Assembly (NCBI GenBank): GCA_020852965.1 | Contig: JADYZV010000028.1 | Span: 1-64,000, forward strand | Length of the DNA stretch: 64,000 nt | Origin: Pirellulaceae bacterium | Lineage (GTDB): Bacteria > Planctomycetota > Planctomycetia > Pirellulales > Pirellulaceae | Direction: 5' to 3' | Part shown: one piece after another, positions 34,501-43,555 of the stretch | Layout: the number at the start of each line of letters is the position of its first letter | How positions within the stretch are numbered: the first letter of the stretch is position 1 | The notes under the pieces: generated by a model | Seen by the model: the letters and a program-made list of their open reading frames with translations, nothing else | Told to the model about the DNA's origin: nothing | Database searches by the model: none | Translations under genes and position numbers: made by a program

Positions 34501-35850
34501 ATGTGCAACAGTGTTCTACCGAGAATTCCAATGAAGTCGATATTGGTTTCGTTTTTGCTCACCGCCACCATGTCGTTGTCGGGGCTTGCCGAGCCCAAGG
34601 CGGTCGCCCAGGTACCACTCGACCAGGCCGCTCTCGGGGCGCAACCAGGCCCGAGTCGCCTGCTTGAGACACCGCGCGCCTTGGTAAATGTCGAAGAGCT
34701 CGGAAGACCTCCACTGGGTAATTATGGTTCACTGGACGCAGTGATCCAGAAGATGAGGAGCTATCGGCCCCAGGATTTGAATGCGGAGGCGTGGCATGTT
34801 CAGCACCCACATGCAAACTACGAAGAATGGGCTCGCCAAGCCCGCAGGCTGCTTGCCGAGGGGCTGCACTATGATCCGGGCGAGGTCGACTTGAATGCGG
34901 TCACTACCGAGCGCGTGGAAACGGATTCATTCGTACGAGAAAGAATCGAGTTCAATACGGCAGCTTGGTTTCGCGTACCAGGTTATTTCTATACGCCCAA
35001 GAACGTTCCGCTGCCGGCTCCGGCACTGGTGGTTTTTCATGAGTGGGGCGGGCCTATTTTGTTTGGAGCAGAACGCGTCTGCGGCGAACCTGTGCATCCT
35101 GCGCTTGGTGAGCACCGAGAGAAGGCCACCAGCGGACGGCCAATAGCGGATTGGTTTGCCTCCCATGGCTATGCGGTCATCGTGATCGACGCCTACCACT
35201 TTGGTCACCGAGCTCCCCGTGGCGTCGGCGGGCTGCCAGACACTTTCGACCCCGCCTCGCTCGACACCGAAACGCTGAAGCACTATTGCGATGTCGTTGG
35301 CAGCGAGGCGCAACTATACCTGGGCGTCCGCGAGCTGAATTGGGCCGGAACGACATGGGCGGGGGTCAACTATGGAGACGACAGCCGCTGCATCGACTAT
35401 TTATTGTCCCGCAAGGAGGTCGATCCAGAACGCATTGGCTGTACTGGGCTCTCCGGAGGCGGTTGGCGCACCGACATCATGGCAGCGCTCGAACCTCGAA
35501 TCAAAGCGGCTGTCGCAGTCGGCTGGATGACAGAGTCTGACATGCAACAAGCCTACAACCTCCGCGGTGCGATCGGCACCTTCTGCTTGCTGCCCGGCGT
35601 ATGGGATCGAATCGACGTTCCCGATCTAATCGCCATGGCGGCGCCCAAGGCAGTGATGGTGGTGAGCGGTAAGAAAGACATACTGTTTCCACCGGCCGGC
35701 CAGAAAGAAGCAGCGCGCCAGATCGCCAAGGCCTACGAGTGGGCGGGGGTAGCGGATCGCTTTCGCAACTATGCTCCCGACAAGGAGCACTGTTATGACG
35801 CTGAAATTCAAGACGAGGCGCTGGCCTGGTTCGACAAGTACCTCAAGTAG
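34501..35850 (+). CDS. Exported alpha/beta hydrolase (acetyl-xylan esterase-like)
   Basis: A 449-residue protein with a signal peptide (core ILVSFLLTATMSLSGLA, cleavage near AVAQ). The nucleophile elbow is GCTGLSGGGWRTD (Ser near residue 320); PAPALVVFHEWGGP holds the oxyanion strand; the late SGKKDILFPPAGQ and PDKEHCYDA supply likely Asp and His. It resembles bacterial acetyl-xylan esterase / abhydrolase families that are widespread in planctomycetes. Two starts are possible: ATG 34501 with AAGGT upstream, or ATG 34531 which gives a shorter signal peptide. It is the first gene of a possible plus-strand series that runs to 43537. Confidence 0.8.
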   Translation: MCNSVLPRIPMKSILVSFLLTATMSLSGLAEPKAVAQVPLDQAALGAQPGPSRLLETPRALVNVEELGRPPLGNYGSLDAVIQKMRSYRPQDLNAEAWHVQHPHANYEEWARQARRLLAEGLHYDPGEVDLNAVTTERVETDSFVRERIEFNTAAWFRVPGYFYTPKNVPLPAPALVVFHEWGGPILFGAERVCGEPVHPALGEHREKATSGRPIADWFASHGYAVIVIDAYHFGHRAPRGVGGLPDTFDPASLDTETLKHYCDVVGSEAQLYLGVRELNWAGTTWAGVNYGDDSRCIDYLLSRKEVDPERIGCTGLSGGGWRTDIMAALEPRIKAAVAVGWMTESDMQQAYNLRGAIGTFCLLPGVWDRIDVPDLIAMAAPKAVMVVSGKKDILFPPAGQKEAARQIAKAYEWAGVADRFRNYAPDKEHCYDAEIQDEALAWFDKYLK

Positions 35851-35882
35851 CGTTTCATTATAATGAGAGTAGCGGGCAGCCG

Positions 35883-36821
35883 ATGCAACACAGCGCCTTA
35901 ACAATCGGGATTGCGGGTATCGGACAAATGGGATGCTCGGCGGCAGTGGCTTTTCAGCGGGCCGGCCACCGCGTTCTGTTGTGGGCGCGCAATGCGGATC
36001 GGCTGCGGGCGGTCCAATCGAAGACAGACGAACTTCTCAAGTGGTCGGAGGACCACCTAGGCCCCGCGTTACGATTGGGAGGCAGCATCCACTTGGAGGA
36101 AGACTTGCATCGCCTGGATGCCGAGTCGGACGTCTTCTTGGATTGTATTTTGGAAATACTTGATGAGAAGATTGCATTGTTCCAAAAGTTGACTTTGGCG
36201 CAACAGCGCGGCGCGCTGTTGCTGTCAGCAACCAGCGGATTGAGTATCACTCAGATGGGACGCGGTGCTGGGTGCGAGTCATTGCTAGTCGGTGCGCACT
36301 TTTGGAATCCTCCCCATTTGATCCCAGTCGTCGAGATGGTTTTCGGCGAGAAGACGCCAGATGCCATATTCCAGCAGGCCTATGACCTCATGACGGACAT
36401 TGGCAAAATCCCGGTGCGTTGTCGGGACGTACCAGGTTTTATCGGCAATCGCTTGATGCATGCCATGTGGCGAGAAGCGCTAGCGCTCGTGGACGCTGGC
36501 GTCTGCACTGCTGCAGAGATTGACCGTATCGTAAAACTGACTTTTGCGCTGCGCTTACCTAGCCTGGGCCCTATGGAAAACATGGACCTAGTTGGGCTCG
36601 ATGCTGTTCAGCGGATACACCGTTATCTCCTACCGGAGTTGGCCGACAACACCCAGCCAGCCGATTGTTTAGACGATAAGGTCCGTGCCGGACATCTGGG
36701 GATGCGGAGCGGCCAAGGCTTTTACGACTGGTCGCAACGAGACGCTGAGCAGGTTGTTCGCAACCGCGACCTGTTGATCGTGAGGCAGTTGGAAGCACTT
36801 CGTGAACTGGGAGAGTTGTAG
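35883..36821 (+). CDS. 3-hydroxyacyl-CoA dehydrogenase family oxidoreductase
   Basis: A 312-residue protein with the N-terminal Rossmann motif GIAGIGQMGCSAA and the 3HCDH catalytic pattern: SATSGLSITQMGR, then HFWNPPHLIPVVEMV with the catalytic-type histidine, and VPGFIGNRLMHAMWREALALVDAGVCT with asparagine. The C-terminal domain fits the short single-fold forms such as L-gulonate or L-carnitine 3-dehydrogenase and 3-hydroxybutyryl-CoA dehydrogenase. It likely oxidises a 3-hydroxy acid with NAD. It starts 32 bp after the hydrolase gene; the next gene is 172 bp on. Confidence 0.83.
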   Translation: MQHSALTIGIAGIGQMGCSAAVAFQRAGHRVLLWARNADRLRAVQSKTDELLKWSEDHLGPALRLGGSIHLEEDLHRLDAESDVFLDCILEILDEKIALFQKLTLAQQRGALLLSATSGLSITQMGRGAGCESLLVGAHFWNPPHLIPVVEMVFGEKTPDAIFQQAYDLMTDIGKIPVRCRDVPGFIGNRLMHAMWREALALVDAGVCTAAEIDRIVKLTFALRLPSLGPMENMDLVGLDAVQRIHRYLLPELADNTQPADCLDDKVRAGHLGMRSGQGFYDWSQRDAEQVVRNRDLLIVRQLEALRELGEL

Positions 36822-36880
36822 GCGATTGCGGCTTGGGGGCTTGTTTTCAGCTCGGTGGTTTCGCGTTCCCATCGGGCCTG

Positions 36881-36921
36881 TCGCAAAATCGCACATTTTT
36901 TACGCAAGGTCGTATCTCATG
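36881..36921 (+). promoter_or_regulatory. Shared upstream motif, copy 2
   Basis: GTCGCAAAATCGCACATTTT followed by TTACGCAAGGTCGTATCTC matches the motif at 34366-34406 with a few changes. It lies about 75-110 bp before ATG 36994. The conserved core is AAAATCGCACA, a short T-rich part, then CGCAA. Confidence 0.5.
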
Positions 36922-36993
36922 CGAGTTGGCAACCATATAGAATCGTAAGGTAAAACTCGGTGCCGTTCACGAACCAGTTCGTGCCTTGCACAA

Positions 36994-38115
36994 ATGTTCG
37001 CTGGCTTCATGCATGCTACAACACACGAAATGGACCTTAAGAAAAACATGCAAAACCTGCTGCAAGGGCAATGGAACCGACCCTTTCGAGTTGGCCTGAC
37101 GCGGGATTTTTTGAATCCCGATGGGTCGCTTGGATTTGGTGACATCGGGCTGGACCTGCTTGATGGCACCGATGGAGTCGAGTGGGAGTTCCTTCCCCAT
37201 AGCGCCCCAGAGCTATGTGCCGAACAGATCCATGACTATGACGCACTGATGGTATTGGGACCGCGAGTAACCGCACGGACATTCGCGGGAGTCGAACGTC
37301 TGTCGTTAGTGGCGCGTTTCGGAGTTGGCTACGACAACATCGATGTCGATGCGTGTACGCAATGCGGTGTAGCGCTGACCATTACTCCGGAGGGCGTCCG
37401 TCGTCCGGTGGCAGCCAGCGTGCTGACTCTGCTGCTGGCGCTCAGTCACAAATTGCTTATTAAAGATCGTCTGACGCGCGAGGGACGCTGGTCGGAGCGA
37501 CTGGTTCATATGGGCAGTGGATTAACCAATCGTACGCTGGGCATTATCGGCTTGGGGAACATCGGCCGGGAGGTTTTTCGCTTGACGGCTCCCCTGTCGA
37601 TGCGACACCTGGCAACAGATCCGCGCATCGATCCTCAGGCCATCGCCGACGAGAGCGTGTCGCTCGTCGATCTCGATACGTTGCTCCGAGAGTCAGATTT
37701 CGTTGTCGTGTGTTGCGCACTCAGCGAGGAGACGCAACATTTGCTAAATGCCGAACGACTGGCTTATATGAAGCCGACGGCCTACCTGATCAACGTCGCT
37801 CGCGGCCCGATTGTCGATCAGCGGGCGCTCACGGCCGCCTTGCTTGAAAAGCGCATTGCAGGCGCCGGTCTGGATGTCTTCGAGCAAGAGCCGATCGAAA
37901 TGGACGATCCGCTATTGAAGTTGGACAACGTGATTTTGTCTCCACATGCTCTGTGCTGGACCGACGAGTGCTTTCTGGGCAACGGGACCAGCGCCATCGC
38001 CAGTATTCTCGACGTGGCAGCCGGGCGAACTCCGCAGCATGTCGTCAATGCGCCGGTCCTCGACCTTCCCTTGTTTCAAAGAAAGCTTCGTCGCTACACC
38101 CGCGACAAGGAGTAA
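36994..38115 (+). CDS. NAD-dependent D-2-hydroxyacid dehydrogenase
   Basis: A 373-residue member of the D-isomer-specific 2-hydroxyacid dehydrogenases. The NAD motif is TLGIIGLGNIGREVF; the active-site arginine is in NVARGPIVDQRAL, glutamate in FEQEPIEMDDPLL, histidine in SPHALCW. A phosphoglycerate dehydrogenase-like core without ACT domain suggests oxidation or reduction of a small hydroxy acid. Several in-frame ATGs (36994, 37009, 37030, 37048) could start it; the conserved core begins near FRVGLTRDF. It is followed by the aldolase after one base, so the two are surely co-transcribed. Confidence 0.85.
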   Translation: MFAGFMHATTHEMDLKKNMQNLLQGQWNRPFRVGLTRDFLNPDGSLGFGDIGLDLLDGTDGVEWEFLPHSAPELCAEQIHDYDALMVLGPRVTARTFAGVERLSLVARFGVGYDNIDVDACTQCGVALTITPEGVRRPVAASVLTLLLALSHKLLIKDRLTREGRWSERLVHMGSGLTNRTLGIIGLGNIGREVFRLTAPLSMRHLATDPRIDPQAIADESVSLVDLDTLLRESDFVVVCCALSEETQHLLNAERLAYMKPTAYLINVARGPIVDQRALTAALLEKRIAGAGLDVFEQEPIEMDDPLLKLDNVILSPHALCWTDECFLGNGTSAIASILDVAAGRTPQHVVNAPVLDLPLFQRKLRRYTRDKE

Positions 38116-38116
38116 C

Positions 38117-38890
38117 ATGCGCACGAACCATATCAAACGCAAATTGGCCAACGGCGAAACGGTGGTAGGGACCATGATGATCGAGTTCGCCACTCGAGGC
38201 ATAGGCCGCCTTGCGGCTGCGGCATCGGCCGAGTTCGGAGTGTTTGATATGGAGCACAGTGGATGGTCCATGGAAACGATTGGCATGCTTCTCGCCACGG
38301 CACGATCGAGCGAACTGGTGCCGCTTGTACGCCCCCCGGCAGTCGAGTACCACTATATTGCGCGCGCCCTGGATCTGGGAGCGATGGGAATTGTCATGCC
38401 CTTCATTGACGAACCCGAGCAGGCTGAGTTTGTCGTGGCTTGCACTCGCTATCCCCCTCTGGGTCGCCGCGGTGCCGCTTTTACGATCGGGCACGACGAC
38501 TATCGTCCCGGCGACGTGAAGGAGAAAATGCGCACGGCCAACGACGAGGTGATGGTGGTCGTGCAGATTGAATCGACTCGCGGTCTCGAAAACGTAGAGA
38601 GAATTGCGGCGGTCCAAGGCGTCGATGCAGTATGGATCGGGCAGTTCGACCTAACCGCTTCGATGGGCATACCCGGCGACGTGACTCATCCGGATTTCAA
38701 GGCGGCTCAACGCCGCATTTTGGAGGCCTGCCAGCGGGCGGGCGTCGCGGCCGGTTATGGCTCGCTCAATCTGGACGATGTCGTGTCCGCGCGCGAGCAG
38801 GGATTCCGCTTCCTCGTTTACACAGCCGATTTGTGGATCTATCAGAAAGCGCTGCGACATGGTCTGGCCATCATCCGCGGAAATACTTGA
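38117..38890 (+). CDS. HpcH/HpaI family aldolase
   Basis: A 257-residue class II aldolase of the HpcH/HpaI family. Motifs: EFGVFDMEHSGWSMETIG (substrate/metal loop), RPPAVEYHYIARALDLGAMGIVMPF, QIESTRGLENV with the metal-binding glutamate, and VWIGQFDLTASMG with the aspartate. Members cleave 2-keto-4-hydroxy acids to pyruvate or oxaloacetate and an aldehyde (2,4-dihydroxyhept-2-ene-1,7-dioate, 2-keto-3-deoxy-sugar acids). AAGGAG just before ATG 38117 is a good ribosome binding site. It follows the dehydrogenase by one base and overlaps the transporter ATPase gene. Confidence 0.9.
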   Translation: MRTNHIKRKLANGETVVGTMMIEFATRGIGRLAAAASAEFGVFDMEHSGWSMETIGMLLATARSSELVPLVRPPAVEYHYIARALDLGAMGIVMPFIDEPEQAEFVVACTRYPPLGRRGAAFTIGHDDYRPGDVKEKMRTANDEVMVVVQIESTRGLENVERIAAVQGVDAVWIGQFDLTASMGIPGDVTHPDFKAAQRRILEACQRAGVAAGYGSLNLDDVVSAREQGFRFLVYTADLWIYQKALRHGLAIIRGNT

Positions 38891-40424
38891 GGAGCACCCA
38901 GATTGGAATCTACGGATGACCAACATCTCGAAGCGCTTCCCGGGTGTGCGCGCTCTCGATGATGTCCAACTGATGGTGCGCAACGGCGAAGTGCATGCTG
39001 TCGTTGGGGAGAACGGTGCCGGAAAGAGCACGCTGATGCACATTCTGGCTGGCGTTCACCAACCCGACACTGGGCGAATTGACGTGTCTGGCAAGCAGGG
39101 AGTTCGCATCCAAGGGGAACGGATGGCGCAGCACTTGGGAATTGCCATCGTTTATCAGGAGCGGAGTTTATTTGAATCGCTTAGCTTAGCAGAGAATATC
39201 TTTGCGGGCCGACCACCGGTATGGGGTGGCGTTTGGATTGCCCGCCACCGCATGATTAGCGAATCGCGCAAACTGCTGGCAGAAGTAAATCTTGCTTTGG
39301 ATCCCGCTACGTTGTTAGGCGCGCTGTCACCAGCGGAGCAACAACTGGTCGAAATCGCCAAAGCCCTTTCGCTGAACGCCCGGTTGATCATTCTTGACGA
39401 ACCGACCGCTGCGCTTACCGAATTCGAAACCAAAACGCTCTTCGCCGTTATCCGCAGGCTAAGAAGCGAGGGAAAGGCAGTGATCTACATCTCGCATCGC
39501 TTGAATGAAGTATTCGAGCTTGCCGATCGCGTGACCGTCCTAAAGGATGGCCGTTGGCAAGCTACACTCGACATCGCAGGCACCAATCCGGACGATCTAG
39601 TCCGTCGTATGGTGGGACGTGACTTGCGCTACACGGCTCGTCGAAAACCAGCGGCTTCCGCGATAGCACAGTCTGCTGAAACGGCATTGGAGGTACAATA
39701 CCTCTGCGATAGTCAAAGAGGCCCTGGGGCATTGCTTCGCGATGTAAGTTTTCGTGTTGCCGCCGGCGAAATCGTGGCATTGGCTGGCCTCGCCGGTGCT
39801 GGCAGAACGGAGACGGCCATGTCAATTTTCGGTGCTCGCCCGTATTCATCCGGCAATATTCTCGTCGGTGATCGACGGCAGCGGATTCGATGCATTCCCG
39901 ATGCTATTGGTGCCGGAATCGGTTATATGCCCGAAGATCGCAAATTGGCTGGGCTGTTCCTGGACATGAGTATCGCCCACAACATTGCCGTTACGGGCTT
40001 GTCTCAGTTTGGACGAATCCTGACCAACCAACGAAAGCTGCGGGGTGTTGCTGAGAGCTATCGCGAGCGACTAGACATCGCCAGTTCAAGCGTGCAGCAG
40101 TCGGTGCGTAGCCTCAGCGGTGGCGGCCAACAGAAGGTACTATTGGCCAAATGGCTACTCATTGAACCGCGTGTGTTGATCGTCGACGAACCGACTCGCG
40201 GCGTTGACGTGGGAGCCAAGGTTGAGGTTCACCAGTTGCTCGTTGAACTGGCCGAACGCGGAACGGCCGTAATCGTCATTTCATCGGACCTCACCGAGGT
40301 CTTGGCGCTCGGCGAGCGGATCATGGTGATGGCCTGCGGGCAAATCGTGGGAGAAATGAGCGGGGATGAAGCTACCGAAGAACGCATCATACATTTAGCC
40401 TCTCAGTCCGAGGCAGAAGGTTGA
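38859..40424 (+). CDS. Sugar ABC importer ATPase (RbsA/MglA type)
   Basis: A 521-residue double ATPase. First domain: Walker A GENGAGKSTL, signature LSPAEQQLVEIAKAL, Walker B RLIILDEPTAAL. Second domain: degenerate Walker A GLAGAGRTE, signature LSGGGQQKVLLAKWL, VLIVDEPTRGVDVG. This is the standard layout of carbohydrate uptake transporter family 2 ATPases. ATG 38859 is taken because the conserved LRMTNISKRFPG strand begins before the internal ATG 38916; it overlaps the aldolase stop by 32 bp. It partners with the permease and binding protein that follow. Confidence 0.9.
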   Translation: MVWPSSAEILEEHPDWNLRMTNISKRFPGVRALDDVQLMVRNGEVHAVVGENGAGKSTLMHILAGVHQPDTGRIDVSGKQGVRIQGERMAQHLGIAIVYQERSLFESLSLAENIFAGRPPVWGGVWIARHRMISESRKLLAEVNLALDPATLLGALSPAEQQLVEIAKALSLNARLIILDEPTAALTEFETKTLFAVIRRLRSEGKAVIYISHRLNEVFELADRVTVLKDGRWQATLDIAGTNPDDLVRRMVGRDLRYTARRKPAASAIAQSAETALEVQYLCDSQRGPGALLRDVSFRVAAGEIVALAGLAGAGRTETAMSIFGARPYSSGNILVGDRRQRIRCIPDAIGAGIGYMPEDRKLAGLFLDMSIAHNIAVTGLSQFGRILTNQRKLRGVAESYRERLDIASSSVQQSVRSLSGGGQQKVLLAKWLLIEPRVLIVDEPTRGVDVGAKVEVHQLLVELAERGTAVIVISSDLTEVLALGERIMVMACGQIVGEMSGDEATEERIIHLASQSEAEG

Positions 40425-40425
40425 A

Positions 40426-41421
40426 ATGAGTAGTTCGACATCCAACCCTGAAAATCGAAAAGTCGGATCACGTGTCTTATCACGGTGGGCTAGCCACTCG
40501 CGAGAATGGGCATTGGTCGGCATGATCCTATGCGTAACCATTTTGTTTTCAATCCTATACCCCTACTCGTTTTGCTCATGGGCGAACTTCAACGCAGTTT
40601 TGCGTAACCTAGCGTTTGAAGGTTTATTGGCGCTGGGCATGATGGTGTTATTGATCAGCGGATCATTTGACCTGTCGGCTGGTTCCATGGCGTCGATGAT
40701 TGGCGTAATTACAGGTTGGCTGATGAAGGAGGCGGGGTGCCCCGTACCGTTGGCTGTCTTGGCGGGATTGATGCTGGCTGCTCTCTGCGGTGCGGGTAAC
40801 GGTTTGTTGGTAGCGCGATTTCGCGTGAACGCGCTCATCACGACTCTTGGGACGATGGGTATCTTCCAAGGGGTTGCGCTGCTGGTTGGAGGCCCTGGTA
40901 TCACATTTCTTCCCGATTCTTTCACTCGCTGGGGTCGCGCCGAATGGCTGGGAGTGCAGGGCCCGGTGTGGCTGCTCGCTGGCTTGGCGCTTTTGTTTCA
41001 TCTGTTCCTCACGCACTTTCGCTTCTTCCGACAGTATTACTATATTGGCAGCAACGCCCACGCTGCGCGACTCTCCGGCATCCGCGTCGAACGGATGCAG
41101 ATCGCCGCGTTCGCACTCATGGGGATCATCGCCGGCCTAGCAGGCATTGTCTACGCTTCTCGGATCGCAACCGCGACGGCTAGTTTGGGCGTCGGTGCTG
41201 AACTCAAAGCGATCGCCGCCGTTATACTTGGAGGAGCGAGCTTGTCGGGTGGCAAGGGGACGATATGGGGTGCCATGTTGGGCGTGTTTTTCATGGCCTT
41301 GATTCAAAACGTGCTAATCATCTCACGCGTGTCCTCCGAGTGGCAAGGGATTGTGCTCGGTTGCGTTCTCGTAGGCGCGGTCGCCGTAGATTCTTGGGTA
41401 ACAGGAAAGCAGATTGTATGA
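40426..41421 (+). CDS. Sugar ABC importer permease (RbsC type)
   Basis: A 331-residue permease with about eight to ten membrane helices. LALGMMVLLISGSFDLSAGSM is the RbsC-family marker, VARFRVNALITTLGTMGIFQG follows, and the C-terminal cytoplasmic loop region GGASLSGGKGTIWGAMLGV docks the ATPase. It starts one base after the ATPase stop and its stop overlaps the binding-protein start. No unusual features. Confidence 0.93.
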   Translation: MSSSTSNPENRKVGSRVLSRWASHSREWALVGMILCVTILFSILYPYSFCSWANFNAVLRNLAFEGLLALGMMVLLISGSFDLSAGSMASMIGVITGWLMKEAGCPVPLAVLAGLMLAALCGAGNGLLVARFRVNALITTLGTMGIFQGVALLVGGPGITFLPDSFTRWGRAEWLGVQGPVWLLAGLALLFHLFLTHFRFFRQYYYIGSNAHAARLSGIRVERMQIAAFALMGIIAGLAGIVYASRIATATASLGVGAELKAIAAVILGGASLSGGKGTIWGAMLGVFFMALIQNVLIISRVSSEWQGIVLGCVLVGAVAVDSWVTGKQIV

Positions 41422-42464
41422 CTCAGCATGGTAAAGATCTACATTGGAATCGCCGCAACGCATTGTCGCTGGCTGGTGGAGCGCTACTCGGGCTGGCCGG
41501 ATGCGAACAGCGGCCTGGGTCGATTGCGTCCAACACTCGCCGCGACGGCGCAACATCTTTCGCGAATGAAGAATACGTCTGGCTATCGGCCAACGCCAGT
41601 CTTCCCCTGTTCACCAAACGCGATCACCCCGCCCTCCGCTTGGCGGGTGACGAATTGGGCGTCCAAGTAACGGTCGCCGGCCCAAACAGCGTCGACATAC
41701 CGGCGCTGGTGGCGGCGATTGAACAAACGGCCGCTCGCAAGCCGGCTGGAATGTTGGTGGTCGGCTGGGATCCTTCTGCGCTAGTAGGTCCGATCAATCA
41801 TGCTGTGGCTGCAGGTATTCCCGTAATCTGTGTCGATGCCGATGTGGCCTCTAGCAATCGCGCCTCGTTTATTGGTACCGATTGGCACGAACTGGGCGCG
41901 CGACAAGCCGAAGGAATGTTGGCCGCGCTCGACGGACGAAAAGGTGAAGTCGCTTTGCTGGGACTGATCGAACAATCGATCGACCAGGATGCCTTTGCCG
42001 GCTTTCGTTCGATCGCTGAGCCTGCGGGACTGACCGTCCTCTCTCCGCAACAGGACAAGGGCAATCAAGTCGAGGCGGCACGAGTTGCTTCGTCGATCCT
42101 ACAAGGCCACCCAAAGCTCGTTGGCATGGCAGGCTTCGATTCCGAGAGCGGGCCCGGTATGGCGCAAGCGATCATGGAGGGGGGAAAGACGGGTAAGATT
42201 GTTGCCACCTGTGTCGATGACCAAGAGCAGCACCTGCGACTGTGCAAACAAGGCGTGCTGAGCGTTCTTGTGGGACAAAAACGAGAACTTTTTACCTATC
42301 TGGGGATCAAGGCGTTGTTCGAAATCAATCACTCTCCACTTCAGTTCTGTGCGGATGATCGGGCGGCTGGCATTTGGCCCATTCCTGTCAACTACAACAC
42401 CGGATCGTATATTGTTACGAGTCAGAATGTCGATCGATTTTTGTCACGACACGAATCGGCTTAA
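41418..42464 (+). CDS. Substrate-binding lipoprotein of sugar ABC importer
   Basis: A 348-residue periplasmic-binding-protein type I (RbsB-like). The N-terminus HWNRRNALSLAGGALLGLAGCEQRP has twin arginines and a lipobox LAGC, so a lipidated, possibly Tat-exported protein. The Peripla_BP_4 fold shows LPLFTKRDHPALRLAGDELG, VGWDPSALVGPINHAVAAGIPVICVDAD (broken here), DQDAFAGFRSI and the hinge. Its ligand should reveal the pathway substrate. ATG 41418 gives the ATGA overlap with the permease; a longer frame to 41265 lies inside the permease. Confidence 0.92.
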   Translation: MTQHGKDLHWNRRNALSLAGGALLGLAGCEQRPGSIASNTRRDGATSFANEEYVWLSANASLPLFTKRDHPALRLAGDELGVQVTVAGPNSVDIPALVAAIEQTAARKPAGMLVVGWDPSALVGPINHAVAAGIPVICVDADVASSNRASFIGTDWHELGARQAEGMLAALDGRKGEVALLGLIEQSIDQDAFAGFRSIAEPAGLTVLSPQQDKGNQVEAARVASSILQGHPKLVGMAGFDSESGPGMAQAIMEGGKTGKIVATCVDDQEQHLRLCKQGVLSVLVGQKRELFTYLGIKALFEINHSPLQFCADDRAAGIWPIPVNYNTGSYIVTSQNVDRFLSRHESA

Positions 42465-42526
42465 CCCTCGGCAACACCAAGCGAATTTCAAGTTTTTCGA
42501 GAAGAGCTCATTTAAAACCAGATGAT

Positions 42527-43537
42527 ATGAATTCAAACCCCATTGCTTCGATCGACGATGTCCGTAGGGCAGCCAAGGTGATTGCACCGATCGTCTCCCC
42601 GGCTCCGCTGATCCGCTCTTATGCCTTAGAACGCGAACTGGAGCTGCCTGCGGAGCGGCGCGTGTGGATTAAGGACTACGGTTGGACACCGGTCGGATCG
42701 TTCAAACTACTCGGGGCTCTGAACTGGATGTCACGCCACGCAGCCGAGATCGGCGATCGTCCCGTGGCCGCTCACTCCTCGGGGAACTTCGCGTCGGGGC
42801 TAGCCTTTGCGGGCAAGACGTTTGGCAAGCGAGTGATTATCGTCATGCCCGAAAATGCACCGCAGATCAAGTTTAAGCGCACTCGAGACTTGGGTGCCGA
42901 AGTACTGACGTACGATAAATCACAGGATCATGTGACCGGCCAGCGCGATCGCTTGACGTTAGAAATCACCGAGCAACAACAGGCCGTGCAAGCGTCTCCC
43001 TACGACGACAACGATGTCATCGCAGGCAATGGAGTGGGTGGACTCGAAATCGTGCATGAACTTCAGGAACAAGGCCGTGGGCTGTCGCATTTTATCTGTC
43101 CAGTCAGTGGCGGTGGTTTGCTGGCGGGTCACGCGCTGGCGATACACGACGGCTTTCTAACAGCGAAAATTGTTGCTGTCGAACCGAGTGGTGCCACCGA
43201 CTTCGCACAATCCCTGGCCAGCGGCCAGCGGACGCGAGTTGAACACCCCAAGAGCATTTGCGATGGCCTGCTGTCCTACGATGTGGGGCAACACAACTGG
43301 CCGATCTTGCAAAAGCATGTGGCTAGCGCCGTGAGCGTTGCGGATGCCGAAACGTGCCGAACCATGCGCTGGATTGACTGCGAACATGGCCTGCGCACCG
43401 AACCCTCGGGGGCCATCTCGATTGCCGCACTGCTGTCCGGTCAGATCGACCTGTCGGGCTCCGGCGATATCGTGGTCGTACTGAGCGGACGCAATGTCGA
43501 TCGCGACCAGTTCGCGCGCTGGATAGAAAAGGACTAG
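42527..43537 (+). CDS. PLP-dependent threonine/serine dehydratase-like enzyme
   Basis: A 336-residue fold-type II PLP enzyme. The PLP lysine is in TPVGSFKLLGALNW; SSGNFASGLAFAGKTFGKR is the substrate loop; PVSGGGLLAGHALA binds the phosphate; a C-terminal serine lies in VVLSGRNVD. No regulatory ACT domain, so it is a catabolic form acting on serine, threonine or a hydroxy-aspartate, giving a 2-oxo acid and ammonia. It begins 62 bp after the binding-protein gene and probably ends this operon, before the inverted repeat at 43556. Confidence 0.86.
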   Translation: MNSNPIASIDDVRRAAKVIAPIVSPAPLIRSYALERELELPAERRVWIKDYGWTPVGSFKLLGALNWMSRHAAEIGDRPVAAHSSGNFASGLAFAGKTFGKRVIIVMPENAPQIKFKRTRDLGAEVLTYDKSQDHVTGQRDRLTLEITEQQQAVQASPYDDNDVIAGNGVGGLEIVHELQEQGRGLSHFICPVSGGGLLAGHALAIHDGFLTAKIVAVEPSGATDFAQSLASGQRTRVEHPKSICDGLLSYDVGQHNWPILQKHVASAVSVADAETCRTMRWIDCEHGLRTEPSGAISIAALLSGQIDLSGSGDIVVVLSGRNVDRDQFARWIEKD

Positions 43538-43555
43538 TGCTCAATGACGGTTCAG

